From: a virus
IMG/VR virus record: IMGVR_UViG_3300027749_000083
Span: 1 to 64,000 of that record
Direction: 5' to 3' (one strand)
DNA: 64,000 nucleotides
The position numbers were made by a program, and so were the translations under genes. Position 1 is the first letter of the stretch. The number at the start of each line of letters is the position of its first letter. Shown here in pieces: positions 1-7,056 of this stretch. The notes below the pieces were generated by a model. The model worked only from the letters and a program-made list of their open reading frames with translations, made no database searches and had not been told where the DNA came from.

Positions 1-18
1 GGGGGGGGGGGGGGGGGG
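1..18. other. poly-G run at window edge
   Basis: Eighteen consecutive G residues stand against an AT-rich background and are followed directly by coding-like sequence. This looks like a sequencing or contig-end artefact, such as two-colour Illumina poly-G, rather than a biological element. No partner poly-C or structural context is visible. Confidence 0.7.
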
Positions 19-19
19 C

Positions 20-61
20 TTGAAAGATTTTGAAGCTGAACGAGAATATTACACAAAATGA
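20..61 (+). CDS. 3' end of an upstream gene (partial)
   Basis: An open frame with no start in the window ends in TGA at 59-61 and encodes a charged tail (LKDFEAEREYYTK). It probably is the C-terminus of the preceding gene, cut by the window edge and the poly-G run. Nothing can be said about its function. Confidence 0.35.
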   Translation: MKDFEAEREYYTK

Positions 62-88
62 GATTTAGAAATCTAAAAATACATTAAT

Positions 89-607
89 ATGAATAAAAAA
101 ATGGTGAAATGTGTGGATCTGGGAAAAGTTTATGGAGCTCTAACTCTCAACCGCGAATATATCGTCGAGAGTATCAGTGCGGATGGATATCAAGTTATTA
201 ATGATCAAGGATATCTCTATTGTTACCCTACCGAGTGTTTTGCAGAAATTCCTGTAGGTGCTTCTAACATTGAATCACTTATAGCAGAACTTAAAGAGAC
301 TAAAAAGAATCTGAAGTATTTGGAAGCTAAACTAGAGGAAGCTAAACTAGAGGAAGCTAAACTAGAGAAAGCCAAGGAAAAACTGAAGTCTAAAAATGTT
401 ATTAATCTTGCCATTTTGAATGGTGGTTATGATGCAAGAAATCATATTGATTATATTTGTGTCTGTCTTGCCGATGCTCTTGGCGAACCAAACCTGAATA
501 TACAGGTTACTAGTTGCGGAGACTTGAAAGAAAAATCTATATATCTAGGCACAACCTATAACTGGTCTATTATTGATAATACGTATCTTGTAATTGAAAA
601 GAAGTAA
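89..607 (+). CDS. hypothetical protein with central coiled coil
   Basis: A 172-residue protein of unknown function. Residues 1-50 look like a small beta domain with alternating hydrophobic residues. Residues about 60-105 are a Lys/Glu/Leu-rich coiled coil containing a tandem EEAKL repeat, mirrored in the DNA by a 15-bp repeat near 334-366. The last 65 residues are a mixed domain. The ATG at 89 follows an A/T-rich leader with no strong Shine-Dalgarno site, as for most genes here. I recognise no family. Confidence 0.6.
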   Translation: MNKKMVKCVDLGKVYGALTLNREYIVESISADGYQVINDQGYLYCYPTECFAEIPVGASNIESLIAELKETKKNLKYLEAKLEEAKLEEAKLEKAKEKLKSKNVINLAILNGGYDARNHIDYICVCLADALGEPNLNIQVTSCGDLKEKSIYLGTTYNWSIIDNTYLVIEKK

Positions 608-611
608 TCAT

Positions 612-944
612 ATGGGACTTGATTCATACGCATACTATCGTTTACCAAATTCTCTTTCTGTTTTGAAAGAATTTCATTATTGGAGAAAGCATTATCCAAT
701 TCATGATTGGATGGAAACTCTATGGCGCTCCAAAGGAAACACAGAAGAATTCAATTGTGTTTGCGTAGATATCACTTCTGCTGATATTGATGCTTTGGAA
801 TTATGTATTAATCAAGATTCATTCTATAATAGTACTGAATCATATAATATAAAATATCATAGAAATGATGATTTACAATTCATTGTAAATGCCCGAAATT
901 ATCTTAAAGCTGGTTTGGAAATTGTATATGATTCTTGGTGGTAA
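612..944 (+). CDS. conserved phage protein of the MGLD-start family
   Basis: A 110-residue protein. I chose the ATG at 612 over an in-frame TTG at 594 because the N-terminus MGLDSYAYYR matches a widespread tailed-phage family whose members start with MGLDMY or MGLDSY. That family also carries a W-R-K...IH-W motif, seen here as YWRKHYPIHDWM. The function of the family is unknown. The gene sits 4 bases after the previous stop and 3 bases before the macro-domain gene, so they are probably co-transcribed. Confidence 0.65.
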   Translation: MGLDSYAYYRLPNSLSVLKEFHYWRKHYPIHDWMETLWRSKGNTEEFNCVCVDITSADIDALELCINQDSFYNSTESYNIKYHRNDDLQFIVNARNYLKAGLEIVYDSWW

Positions 945-947
945 AAT

Positions 948-1433
948 ATGAATAATATTATTGAAATTGATGGGGATCTGTTACACGATTATTTTCACAA
1001 AGGTAATCATTGTGCCATCGCTCATATATGTAATTGTCAAGGAGTAATGGGATCTGGAATTGCATTTTCTATTCGTAATTATGTTCCTGGAGCATACACT
1101 AACTATAAAAAATACCAAGAAAAGCATGGGCTTGTTCTTGGTACTATTTCTTATGCTTGGCCATATTTACCAAATTTTAAAAAATGTGTAATTAATCTTC
1201 ACGCTCAACAAAATTATGGTAGAGGAAAACAACATCTTGATTATGAAGCATTGAGAACATGTCTTGCAAAAACTCAAGAGTATCTGTTGAGAAATAGAGT
1301 GACCGAAATCGGAATTCCGTATCGTATGGGTTCTGACCGAGCTGGAGGTGATTGGAATACAGTTCTGAAAATTGTCGGAGAAGAATTGAATGAATTGCAA
1401 GTAACTGTAGTAAGGCTGCCAATCCCAATTTAA
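948..1433 (+). CDS. macro-domain protein, ADP-ribose-1''-phosphate phosphatase type
   Basis: A single macro domain of 161 residues. Visible signatures are the N-terminal ligand loop CNCQGVMGSGIA (residues 28-39) and the C-terminal loop GIPYRMGSDRAGGDW. These resemble the Poa1p-like branch, which removes phosphate from ADP-ribose-1''-phosphate and binds or hydrolyses ADP-ribose derivatives. Other macro domains reverse ADP-ribosylation, so substrate specificity is open. The next two genes encode a nucleotidyltransferase-fold protein and a metallophosphoesterase, which suggests work on nucleotide or RNA ends or on ADP-ribose metabolites. The family call is strong; the substrate is inferred. Confidence 0.85.
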   Translation: MNNIIEIDGDLLHDYFHKGNHCAIAHICNCQGVMGSGIAFSIRNYVPGAYTNYKKYQEKHGLVLGTISYAWPYLPNFKKCVINLHAQQNYGRGKQHLDYEALRTCLAKTQEYLLRNRVTEIGIPYRMGSDRAGGDWNTVLKIVGEELNELQVTVVRLPIPI

Positions 1434-1436
1434 CTA

Positions 1437-1472
1437 TTTGCAAGTCTAACTAATCCTAATATAATAATCATA
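1437..1472 (+). promoter_or_regulatory. sigma70-like promoter placing the start at or near the ATG
   Basis: The -10 hexamer TATAAT (1460-1465) lies 17 bp downstream of a weak -35, TTTGCA (1437-1442). Only AATCAT separates the -10 from the ATG at 1472. The string TATAATAATCATATGG recurs exactly at 25999-26014, where the -35 is a better TTTACA. A start about 7 bp after the -10 would make the message leaderless or nearly so. Confidence 0.5.
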
Positions 1473-2233
1473 TGGAAACTGACATTACTAAACACCCGGC
1501 ATTTATTAATTGTAATGGTAAGCTGATTTGTCAACTGATTGGCGGCAGCACATTGTATAATTTGCATAATAGTTACAGCGACGTAGACTATAGAGGGCTT
1601 TTCGTTGCAACTGATAAGAAATATATTACTGGATTTGATACAATTGAGTCTATTGTTCAAACAAATGAAATTGACTCCACATATTATGAACTTTCTCGGT
1701 ACTTAAAATTATTGAGAAAAACAAATACACAAGTACTTGAAATTTTATTTGCTCCAGAATCTGCATTTACATGTATGACAGATTTATTCAAAACAATTCA
1801 TTATTACCGATATAAATTAATCGACACCAATCTATTAAAATCTTCGTTAAAGGGATATGTTTATTCTGAAATTCGGCTTGCTACAGGAGAGCGATCAGGT
1901 CAGCTTGGATCACTCAGAAAAAATACTATTAACAAGTATGGATTCTCCCCAAAGAATTTTGTTCAAATTCTTCGCCTATGCAAAGTAGGTATTGTCTTTT
2001 TTAAGACTGGTGAATATATGGTAAAGGTGTCTGATACTGATGAAGCTTATCACGATTTTCTAATGGAAATCAAAAATCATCCTGAGAATTTCACCTGTGA
2101 ACAATTAACAAAAATTGTAAATAATAAGTTTCATGAATTAGAAACCGTGATATCTACTTCAAAGATTTCATATAAATTTGATACAGAACTTGCTGCAGAT
2201 ATCATCCTAGAATCCCGAAAACCTTATGTCTAA
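1472..2233 (+). CDS. predicted nucleotidyltransferase, RlaP/PF10127 type
   Basis: A 253-residue protein with the polymerase-beta nucleotidyltransferase signature near its N-terminus: GGSTLYNLHNSYSDVDYRG (residues 24-42), with G-S at 25-26 and metal-binding aspartates D37 and D39. This matches the RlaP-like predicted nucleotidyltransferases (PF10127) found in many phages and bacteria, whose substrate is not established. The rest is helical and ends in a basic tail. The 3' end overlaps the metallophosphoesterase start by 8 bp, which suggests translational coupling. Nucleotide transfer is inferred from the family. Confidence 0.8.
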   Translation: METDITKHPAFINCNGKLICQLIGGSTLYNLHNSYSDVDYRGLFVATDKKYITGFDTIESIVQTNEIDSTYYELSRYLKLLRKTNTQVLEILFAPESAFTCMTDLFKTIHYYRYKLIDTNLLKSSLKGYVYSEIRLATGERSGQLGSLRKNTINKYGFSPKNFVQILRLCKVGIVFFKTGEYMVKVSDTDEAYHDFLMEIKNHPENFTCEQLTKIVNNKFHELETVISTSKISYKFDTELAADIILESRKPYV

Positions 2234-2924
2234 TTACAACAAACCTTTACTTTTGATTGGAGATATTCACGGTGCATTTGGTCGTCTTGTAGATCAAGTG
2301 AAACGTATTGATTTATCGAATTGTTATCTCATTTGTGTTGGTGATCTTGGCATCGGCTTTAATTATAGCGCAGCTGGTGAATGGCGGGCATGCTCTAAAC
2401 TGAATGATCTTTTCGCAGCACGTGATATTCATTTCATGTCTATCCGCGGGAATCACGATGATCCGGATTATTTCTCAGGTCCAAAGCAAATTACATTATC
2501 TCATTTCAAGTTGTTATCAGATTATTATACAGAAGTGATTAATAGTGAACTTATTCAATTTGTAGGAGGCGCTATTTCTATTGATAGATTGTATAGAGTT
2601 CCTGGACGATCATGGTGGGCTGGAGAAAAGTTTGTGTATGAACCAGATAAAGTTGTGCAATGTGATGTACTTGTTACGCACTCCGCCCCAGCATATTGTG
2701 GCCCCTTCGATAAAGAAGGTCTTGCATCATGGACATTGAAGGACATTTCTCTATGGGATGAACGCTATGCAGAAAGAATTGCTCATAATCAATTGATTGA
2801 ACAGTGTGGAGCAAAGAGGCACTATGCAGGTCATTTCCATTGTAAAGATTGGGCTGTTTCACCCAACGGAATATGCACTAGCAGAATACTTGATATTGAA
2901 GAAATTTACGAACATAAACCATAA
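2226..2924 (+). CDS. calcineurin-like metallophosphoesterase
   Basis: A 232-residue protein with all five metallophosphoesterase blocks in order: GDIHG (D13, H15), GDLG (D40), GNHDD (N76-H77-D78), THSAP and GHFH near the C-terminus. Such enzymes hydrolyse phosphomonoesters or phosphodiesters with a di-metal centre; the substrate could be a nucleotide, nucleic acid or protein phosphate. It is coupled to the upstream nucleotidyltransferase by an 8-bp overlap, with the macro-domain gene just before that, so a shared role in RNA-end or nucleotide metabolism is plausible but inferred. Confidence 0.85.
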   Translation: MSNYNKPLLLIGDIHGAFGRLVDQVKRIDLSNCYLICVGDLGIGFNYSAAGEWRACSKLNDLFAARDIHFMSIRGNHDDPDYFSGPKQITLSHFKLLSDYYTEVINSELIQFVGGAISIDRLYRVPGRSWWAGEKFVYEPDKVVQCDVLVTHSAPAYCGPFDKEGLASWTLKDISLWDERYAERIAHNQLIEQCGAKRHYAGHFHCKDWAVSPNGICTSRILDIEEIYEHKP

Positions 2925-2927
2925 TAT

Positions 2928-3134
2928 ATGAATAATTTAGAAATTAATGCAATGTTAGATGGCAGAGAGTTCTCAATTGCGTATGATGAAATTCATGCTG
3001 CAATTCATCAACTTGATTATGCGGCAAACTCAGCAGATCATAATAAAGCTTTATCTTATCTGGAAAATGCATGGATGTTATTAATTCAAGCAAAAACTAA
3101 AATTCAAAACGATAAAATTAAAAATTATGAATAA
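2928..3134 (+). CDS. small hypothetical protein
   Basis: A 68-residue helical, acidic protein (MNNLEINAMLDGREF...), three bases after the metallophosphoesterase stop and overlapping the next gene by 8 bp. No family recognised. The tight packing supports it as a real gene. Confidence 0.5.
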   Translation: MNNLEINAMLDGREFSIAYDEIHAAIHQLDYAANSADHNKALSYLENAWMLLIQAKTKIQNDKIKNYE

Positions 3135-3450
3135 ATATCCATTAGCAGATATTCTTCGTCCTCTTCTTGGAGATAATCCCATGATTATTATGGATGATGA
3201 CCGTGAACCATATTATAGAAATCATTTTCTATCAGATCCTGAGTTGGAATATGCAGCAACAACATTTCTTACTAAATATTTTAATAGTAAAGATTTCTAT
3301 AATAAAATCAAGAAGTTGGCAGACAAAAATTACTCAGAAATTAATATGGGTGAATCTGAGCCAACTATTCACGAATTATGTTATGCAGCTCAAACTAGAA
3401 TTGAAATTCTTGAATCTTTATATGAATCCGAACAATCTATTTACAGATGA
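3127..3450 (+). CDS. small hypothetical protein
   Basis: A 107-residue protein (MNKYPLADILRPLLGD...) with an acidic MIIMDDD segment and a helical C-terminal half. It overlaps the previous gene by 8 bp and the following YopX gene by 4 bp (ATGA). An overlapping 88-residue frame inside it has biased composition and was rejected. No family recognised. Confidence 0.5.
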   Translation: MNKYPLADILRPLLGDNPMIIMDDDREPYYRNHFLSDPELEYAATTFLTKYFNSKDFYNKIKKLADKNYSEINMGESEPTIHELCYAAQTRIEILESLYESEQSIYR

Positions 3451-3867
3451 GAAAAATTAAGTTTAGAGTGTGGGATGGTGAGTGTTTTAGAGGTAATTTA
3501 GAAAAATATTTCTTAAATCTTCATAGTGGAGAAATAGAAACAAAGGTTTTCAGCGATTTATATGATGAATGGTATAGCGCAACAGATGAAACCGATAACT
3601 TTATCATTCAACAATACACAGGACTCTTTGATAATAATAATGTAGAAATCTGTGAGGGAGATATTGTGCATTATAATTTTGATGAAGCATCCAATACTTC
3701 TGACACAGTAAATAAAAATATATTTTGTAAATATGACTCAAATAACGGTTGGTATGTTTTTCGTAGAAAAAGATCCTATTGGAGATAACGGCTGGCATTG
3801 ACTCGAAGTTAGAAACTATTGTATTATTGTTGGAAATATTTTTGAAAACCCAGAATTACTAAAATGA
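3447..3867 (+). pseudogene. YopX-family gene broken by a frameshift and a stop
   Basis: The first 113 residues have the YopX signature: KFRVWDGE at the N-terminus and QQYTGLFDNNNVEICEGDIV in the middle. The frame leaves the family after WYVF at about 3757, inside a T run. Moving one frame over restores VEKDPIGDNGWH, then a TGA at 3799-3801, then the expected YopX end IVGNIFENPELLK with a stop at 3865. The gene thus carries one indel and one nonsense change. YopX proteins are common in phages and of unknown function. Sequencing error could explain the indel, less easily the stop. Confidence 0.75.
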
Positions 3868-3965
3868 GACAAGAAACAACACAGCAAGCAATTGTTGATA
3901 TGTGTACAAAGAAACATATATCTTTAAATAATACGAGAATCGAAAATCAATTAGATCAGGTTTAA
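3864..3965 (+). CDS. possible short ORF, 33 residues
   Basis: Its ATG overlaps the TGA that ends the YopX remnant (ATGA), the usual coupling pattern here. The peptide (MRQETTQQAIVDMC...) matches nothing I know. It may be a real small gene or a relic. Confidence 0.25.
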   Translation: MRQETTQQAIVDMCTKKHISLNNTRIENQLDQV

Positions 3966-3999
3966 ACTATACAGAATAAAAATTAGAGAATAATAAACT

Positions 4000-4461
4000 A
4001 TGAGTAATAAAAAACTATCTTGGACTCCTCGTCAGTTAAAATTTAAGGTTTGGGGTTGTTTTGAAAAAAAATGGATTACTAATTGGAAAAAACAAGTTGG
4101 AAAAAATACGCCTGTTTGTTTTTTACCAGAAGAGATGTCTAGAGATGATGAAGGAGCTACAGTTCAATTCTTTGACTCCTTTAATGGGAGCTTTTATAGA
4201 TTTCTTCAATATACAGGACTGAATGATTCTAATGATATTGAAATCTATGAAGGTGATATTGTAAAGGTGAGTTCAGAAGAATCTTCTAATGAGAACTTTA
4301 TTGCATGCGTTATCTTTGATGAAGGCAATTATTGTTTTAAAATAAATGATGAAGATATTAGATGTTTTTCTGCCGAACTATATTCCAACAAAGAGATTAT
4401 AGTTATTGGAAATATTTGTGAAAATCCCAAATTATTAACCAAAGTCAAAATCAAAACATAA
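4000..4461 (+). CDS. YopX-family protein
   Basis: A 153-residue, apparently intact YopX protein: LKFKVWGCFEKKW at the N-terminus, FLQYTGLNDSNDIEIYEGDI in the middle, and the terminal VIGNICENPKLL. The family is typical of phages and prophages and has no assigned role. It is the only complete member in a tandem row at about 3447-4785 that includes a broken copy and two fragments. Confidence 0.8.
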   Translation: MSNKKLSWTPRQLKFKVWGCFEKKWITNWKKQVGKNTPVCFLPEEMSRDDEGATVQFFDSFNGSFYRFLQYTGLNDSNDIEIYEGDIVKVSSEESSNENFIACVIFDEGNYCFKINDEDIRCFSAELYSNKEIIVIGNICENPKLLTKVKIKT

Positions 4462-4547
4462 AGTTTAGAGTGCTGGATAAAGAGATTAAAGTAATTGCAC
4501 CAATGACATCTCCAGCAGGAACAATCTTCACTCTAAATAAAATTTAA
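4458..4547 (+). pseudogene. YopX N-terminal fragment
   Basis: Overlapping the end of the intact copy in another frame, 4458-4547 encodes IKFRVLDKEIKVIAP followed by a short tail and TAA. This is the KFRVxD opening of another YopX gene with no usable start and no body. It is best read as debris from tandem duplication and deletion. Confidence 0.5.
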
Positions 4548-4553
4548 CAACAT

Positions 4554-4616
4554 ATGAGTAATAATAGTAAAGGTTTACGTGAAGTTGATAAATGGTTTGT
4601 ACATATTAGAGAATAA
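4554..4616 (+). CDS. possible 20-residue ORF
   Basis: ATG at 4554 to TAA at 4616 (MSNNSKGLREVDKWF...). It lies between two YopX fragments. It may be a relic; I see no family. Confidence 0.2.
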   Translation: MSNNSKGLREVDKWFVHIRE

Positions 4617-4623
4617 CAAATGT

Positions 4624-4785
4624 ATGAATAGAAATCGGAAATTTAGGGTATGGCACACGGAAGCAAAAATCTTCATAAATCCGCATGATGTTGCAATCAC
4701 TGGCGCGGGTAATCTCCTATATAATTATGATCATGCTTGTGGGATTGTAAGAGGTGTTATTGCAAAGCAAAAGAAGAATTTGTAA
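4624..4785 (+). pseudogene. YopX N-terminus cut by the TnpB fragment
   Basis: From the ATG at 4624 the product begins MNRNRKFRVWHTEAKIF, a clear YopX opening, then runs to a stop at 4785 without the QYTGL...GDIV core. TnpB-like sequence starts in another frame at about 4787, so the 3' part was probably replaced when that element arrived. An upstream in-frame start at 4579 would add unrelated residues. Confidence 0.5.
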
Positions 4786-5500
4786 CTCAATTAAGATTTT
4801 CAAGAATCATTTTCAACTGAGTTGGTGCGTAGAAAAGAGTCCAAAACCACAAGGAGATAAGATTATTGGTATTGATCAAGGTCTTAAAACAGTTGCAACT
4901 CTTTCCGATGACCAAACAACACCGGATATGGATTGTCATGGACATTCTCTTCAATCAGTTATTAAAAGGTTATCAAGAAAAAAGAAGGGTTCTAGAGGTT
5001 TTAAAAAAGCTCAAGTACACCGCAAGAATTTTGTCAATTGGTCTATAAACCAATTGGATTTTTCTAACCTACAGGAAGTTAGGTTAGAAAAGATCATCGA
5101 CCTCAATAAAGGTGTTAAAACTTCCAGAAGTATGACTCATTGGTCGAATCCTGAGATAAGAGATAAGGTTTTATGGCGTTGTGAAGAACTGGAGGTTCCA
5201 GTTGTAGAACAGGAAAGTGCTTATCGGTCTCAGAGGTGCCATCAATGTTCTCAGGTCCGAAAGGGTAATAGGAAAGGTAAGATATATTCATGTCCCAACT
5301 GCAGCTGGGTCGGCGATGCCGACTTTAACGCCGCTATGAATCATGAATGTGATCTTGAACCGATTCCATTTAGTCTTGTCGGCAAAGGTCTTAATTTGGG
5401 TTCTGGTTTCTTTTGGAAAGAAACAGGTCTATTTAAGATTGATGGTTCGGAGCTCATAGTCCCGGATACTAAAAATAATCTTATTGAAAATTTTCAATAA
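4754..5500 (+). pseudogene. tnpB: TnpB (IS200/IS605 OrfB) RuvC half, N-terminus missing
   Basis: From a GTG at 4754 the frame encodes 248 residues that match only the C-terminal half of TnpB. Seen are RuvC-I IGIDQGLKT (D41), RuvC-II EVRLEKI (E112), a zinc ribbon C162-x2-C165...C180-x2-C183, and RuvC-III DADFNAAMN (D190), then a C-terminal extension ending SELIVPDTKN. The three catalytic acidic residues are present. The N-terminal DNA/RNA-binding half, about 150 residues in normal TnpB, is absent, and homology begins abruptly next to a cut YopX gene. TnpB is an RNA-guided nuclease of transposons; this copy lacks the guide- and target-recognition part. It may be a dead fragment or a domesticated nuclease. 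Confidence 0.75.
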
Positions 5501-5535
5501 AAATTGTAACTATATAATCTATTTATATAAAAACT

Positions 5536-6333
5536 ATGAAAACAAAAAAACATAAAAATAGTGTTTGGCTATTAGGCCATTACGGATCAGACGAAATTAT
5601 TGCTTGCTCAGCATGGACAAGTACTTCTAGAGATTTAACAGATGATAAAAGAGCACGAATTCCAACTATGATTAAAACCTTGTGGAATGCGGGTCATCAT
5701 ACTCCATGGGAAAAAGGCATGGTGCATTTTTTAGTGAACACAGACGTGAGTTCCCATATTCATTTGTGTAAACATAGGATATCTTCAATGAATGCAGAGT
5801 CTGCCAGATATCGCGAACTTGAAGACAAATTTTTCATTCCGGATGATTGGGGTGATATTGTTGCGACAGATGATATTGAACAACTAGAATTGAAAGGTAA
5901 AGCATGGACATCTATTCTTAAAGACTTTACCGTGATGAGTAATTCTCTTTATCATACATGTCTTAAAGATTTAGAACCAGTACTTGGCAGAGCACGAGCT
6001 AAAGAATCGTCTAGATTTTTCAAGGGTTACAATTCTCAAATCCAAGCTGATATCTCTTTTAATATGCGAAGTTTTCATAACTTTTTAACATTGAGAAATT
6101 CAGGTCATGCTCAGAAGGAAATTCGCGAAATTGCTCAAGGTATGTTGAAATGTGTTCAAAATATTGAAGGTAATCCATTTAGATATACTCTGGAAGCATG
6201 GGGAATGAACAAGGGAGAAATTCCAGAAACTTTCACTATTGAATCACCTCCTATTCGTGGAGAAAAAATTAAACTAAAAGTTTCTTTAGGCGATGGCTAT
6301 CAAAATGAAAATACTTACGATGAAAAACATTAA
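5536..6333 (+). CDS. thyX: flavin-dependent thymidylate synthase ThyX
   Basis: A 265-residue protein with the ThyX signature KHRISSMNAESARY at residues 79-92. Compared with the canonical RHRxxSxNExSxR, the first Arg is Lys and the usual Glu position is Ala, followed by Glu. The helical C-terminal half contains GHAQKEIREIAQ. ThyX makes dTMP from dUMP using FAD, NADPH and methylenetetrahydrofolate, supplying thymidine for phage DNA. Together with the two deaminase-fold proteins near 14.7 and 20 kb it forms a pyrimidine-nucleotide set. An AT-rich leader with TATAAT at 5513-5518 precedes it. Confidence 0.92.
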   Translation: MKTKKHKNSVWLLGHYGSDEIIACSAWTSTSRDLTDDKRARIPTMIKTLWNAGHHTPWEKGMVHFLVNTDVSSHIHLCKHRISSMNAESARYRELEDKFFIPDDWGDIVATDDIEQLELKGKAWTSILKDFTVMSNSLYHTCLKDLEPVLGRARAKESSRFFKGYNSQIQADISFNMRSFHNFLTLRNSGHAQKEIREIAQGMLKCVQNIEGNPFRYTLEAWGMNKGEIPETFTIESPPIRGEKIKLKVSLGDGYQNENTYDEKH

Positions 6334-6481
6334 TATCGGTTTAGGTTTTGTTGCACTATTATTCATAATCAATTCTATTACATCTTTTATTCATAAAGAC
6401 TATATTTGGGGGCTAACTTGCATTCCTTTATGTCTTTTGCATATCCAATTAATATATCAAAATAAAGATCATGAAACCTGA
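6320..6481 (+). CDS. small membrane protein
   Basis: About 53 residues from the ATG at 6320 (an in-frame ATG at 6305 is also possible), overlapping the end of thyX. Two hydrophobic stretches are visible: GLGFVALLFIINSI and WGLTCIPLCLLHIQLIY. It overlaps the next gene by 11 bp. Probably a two-span inner-membrane protein of unknown role. Confidence 0.45.
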   Translation: MKNINIGLGFVALLFIINSITSFIHKDYIWGLTCIPLCLLHIQLIYQNKDHET

Positions 6482-6818
6482 GCCCTACGCAATGGAAATC
6501 GAATCAATTCCAGTAATTGCAGGACCTAGAAAACCCAAAGGTAATTACTCATTTGAGATGAATCGGGTTGTTCAATGCTCGTGCCGAAGTGATGATAATG
6601 ATTATCTTACAAAGTGTAATTTGATGAATCGTGAATTAAGTAAGGAGTTTGAGATGATACCACCGATAACCATTAATACAATAGCTGTTGGTATTTCTGC
6701 AGGAATGTATTTTATCGTGGCGATTTCGTATTTTCTACAAGGGAAATATCCATGGAGTTTCATATGGTTGTGTTATTGTTTGGCGAACATTGGATTGTTA
6801 TGGGCCGCATCCAAATGA
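6471..6818 (+). CDS. membrane-anchored hypothetical protein
   Basis: A 115-residue protein. The N-terminal 60 residues are soluble, with a C-S-C pair at QCSCRSDDND. The C-terminus has two probable transmembrane helices, IAVGISAGMYFIVAISYFL and WSFIWLCYCLANIGLLWA. It overlaps the upstream small membrane-protein gene, suggesting coupled expression. No family recognised. Confidence 0.5.
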   Translation: MKPEPYAMEIESIPVIAGPRKPKGNYSFEMNRVVQCSCRSDDNDYLTKCNLMNRELSKEFEMIPPITINTIAVGISAGMYFIVAISYFLQGKYPWSFIWLCYCLANIGLLWAASK

Positions 6819-6831
6819 TAAATAGAATTAT

Positions 6832-7044
6832 ATGGACTCTAATCAAAATAACAAAGAATTTCTGACGCATCTTCCGGTACGTCATCTAGGGCAACTTAAT
6901 GAAATCGTCGGCGATAATGTAGAATTGCACTGCAAACATAAATCATGTGACTTATGCAGCGGTACCGGATTCATTGGTGGGCAGAATAGGTGTCCTAATA
7001 GCATTGCTTGTAATTGCCCGTTGTGTTTAGGTTTAGGACATTGA
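6832..7044 (+). CDS. small Cys-rich protein, DnaJ-type zinc-finger-like
   Basis: 70 residues whose C-terminal half is rich in Cys pairs: CKHKSCDLCSGTGF, then CPNSIACNCPLCLGLGH. CxxCxGxG repeats are typical of DnaJ-like zinc fingers, so a small metal-binding protein is likely. It ends just before the convergent broken homing-endonuclease gene. The function is unknown. Confidence 0.5.
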   Translation: MDSNQNNKEFLTHLPVRHLGQLNEIVGDNVELHCKHKSCDLCSGTGFIGGQNRCPNSIACNCPLCLGLGH

Positions 7045-7056
7045 AAAACCATTCAT

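Noticed and set aside
1-18. Poly-G as a telomere, G-quadruplex or packaging signal
   Set aside because: It is at the exact window edge, without a C-run partner and out of keeping with the AT-rich sequence. A sequencing artefact is simpler.
3194-3460. An 88-codon ORF in another frame of 3127-3450
   Set aside because: Codon and residue composition (Ile/Lys/Leu runs) fits an out-of-frame shadow; the 3127 frame has proper overlaps with both neighbours.
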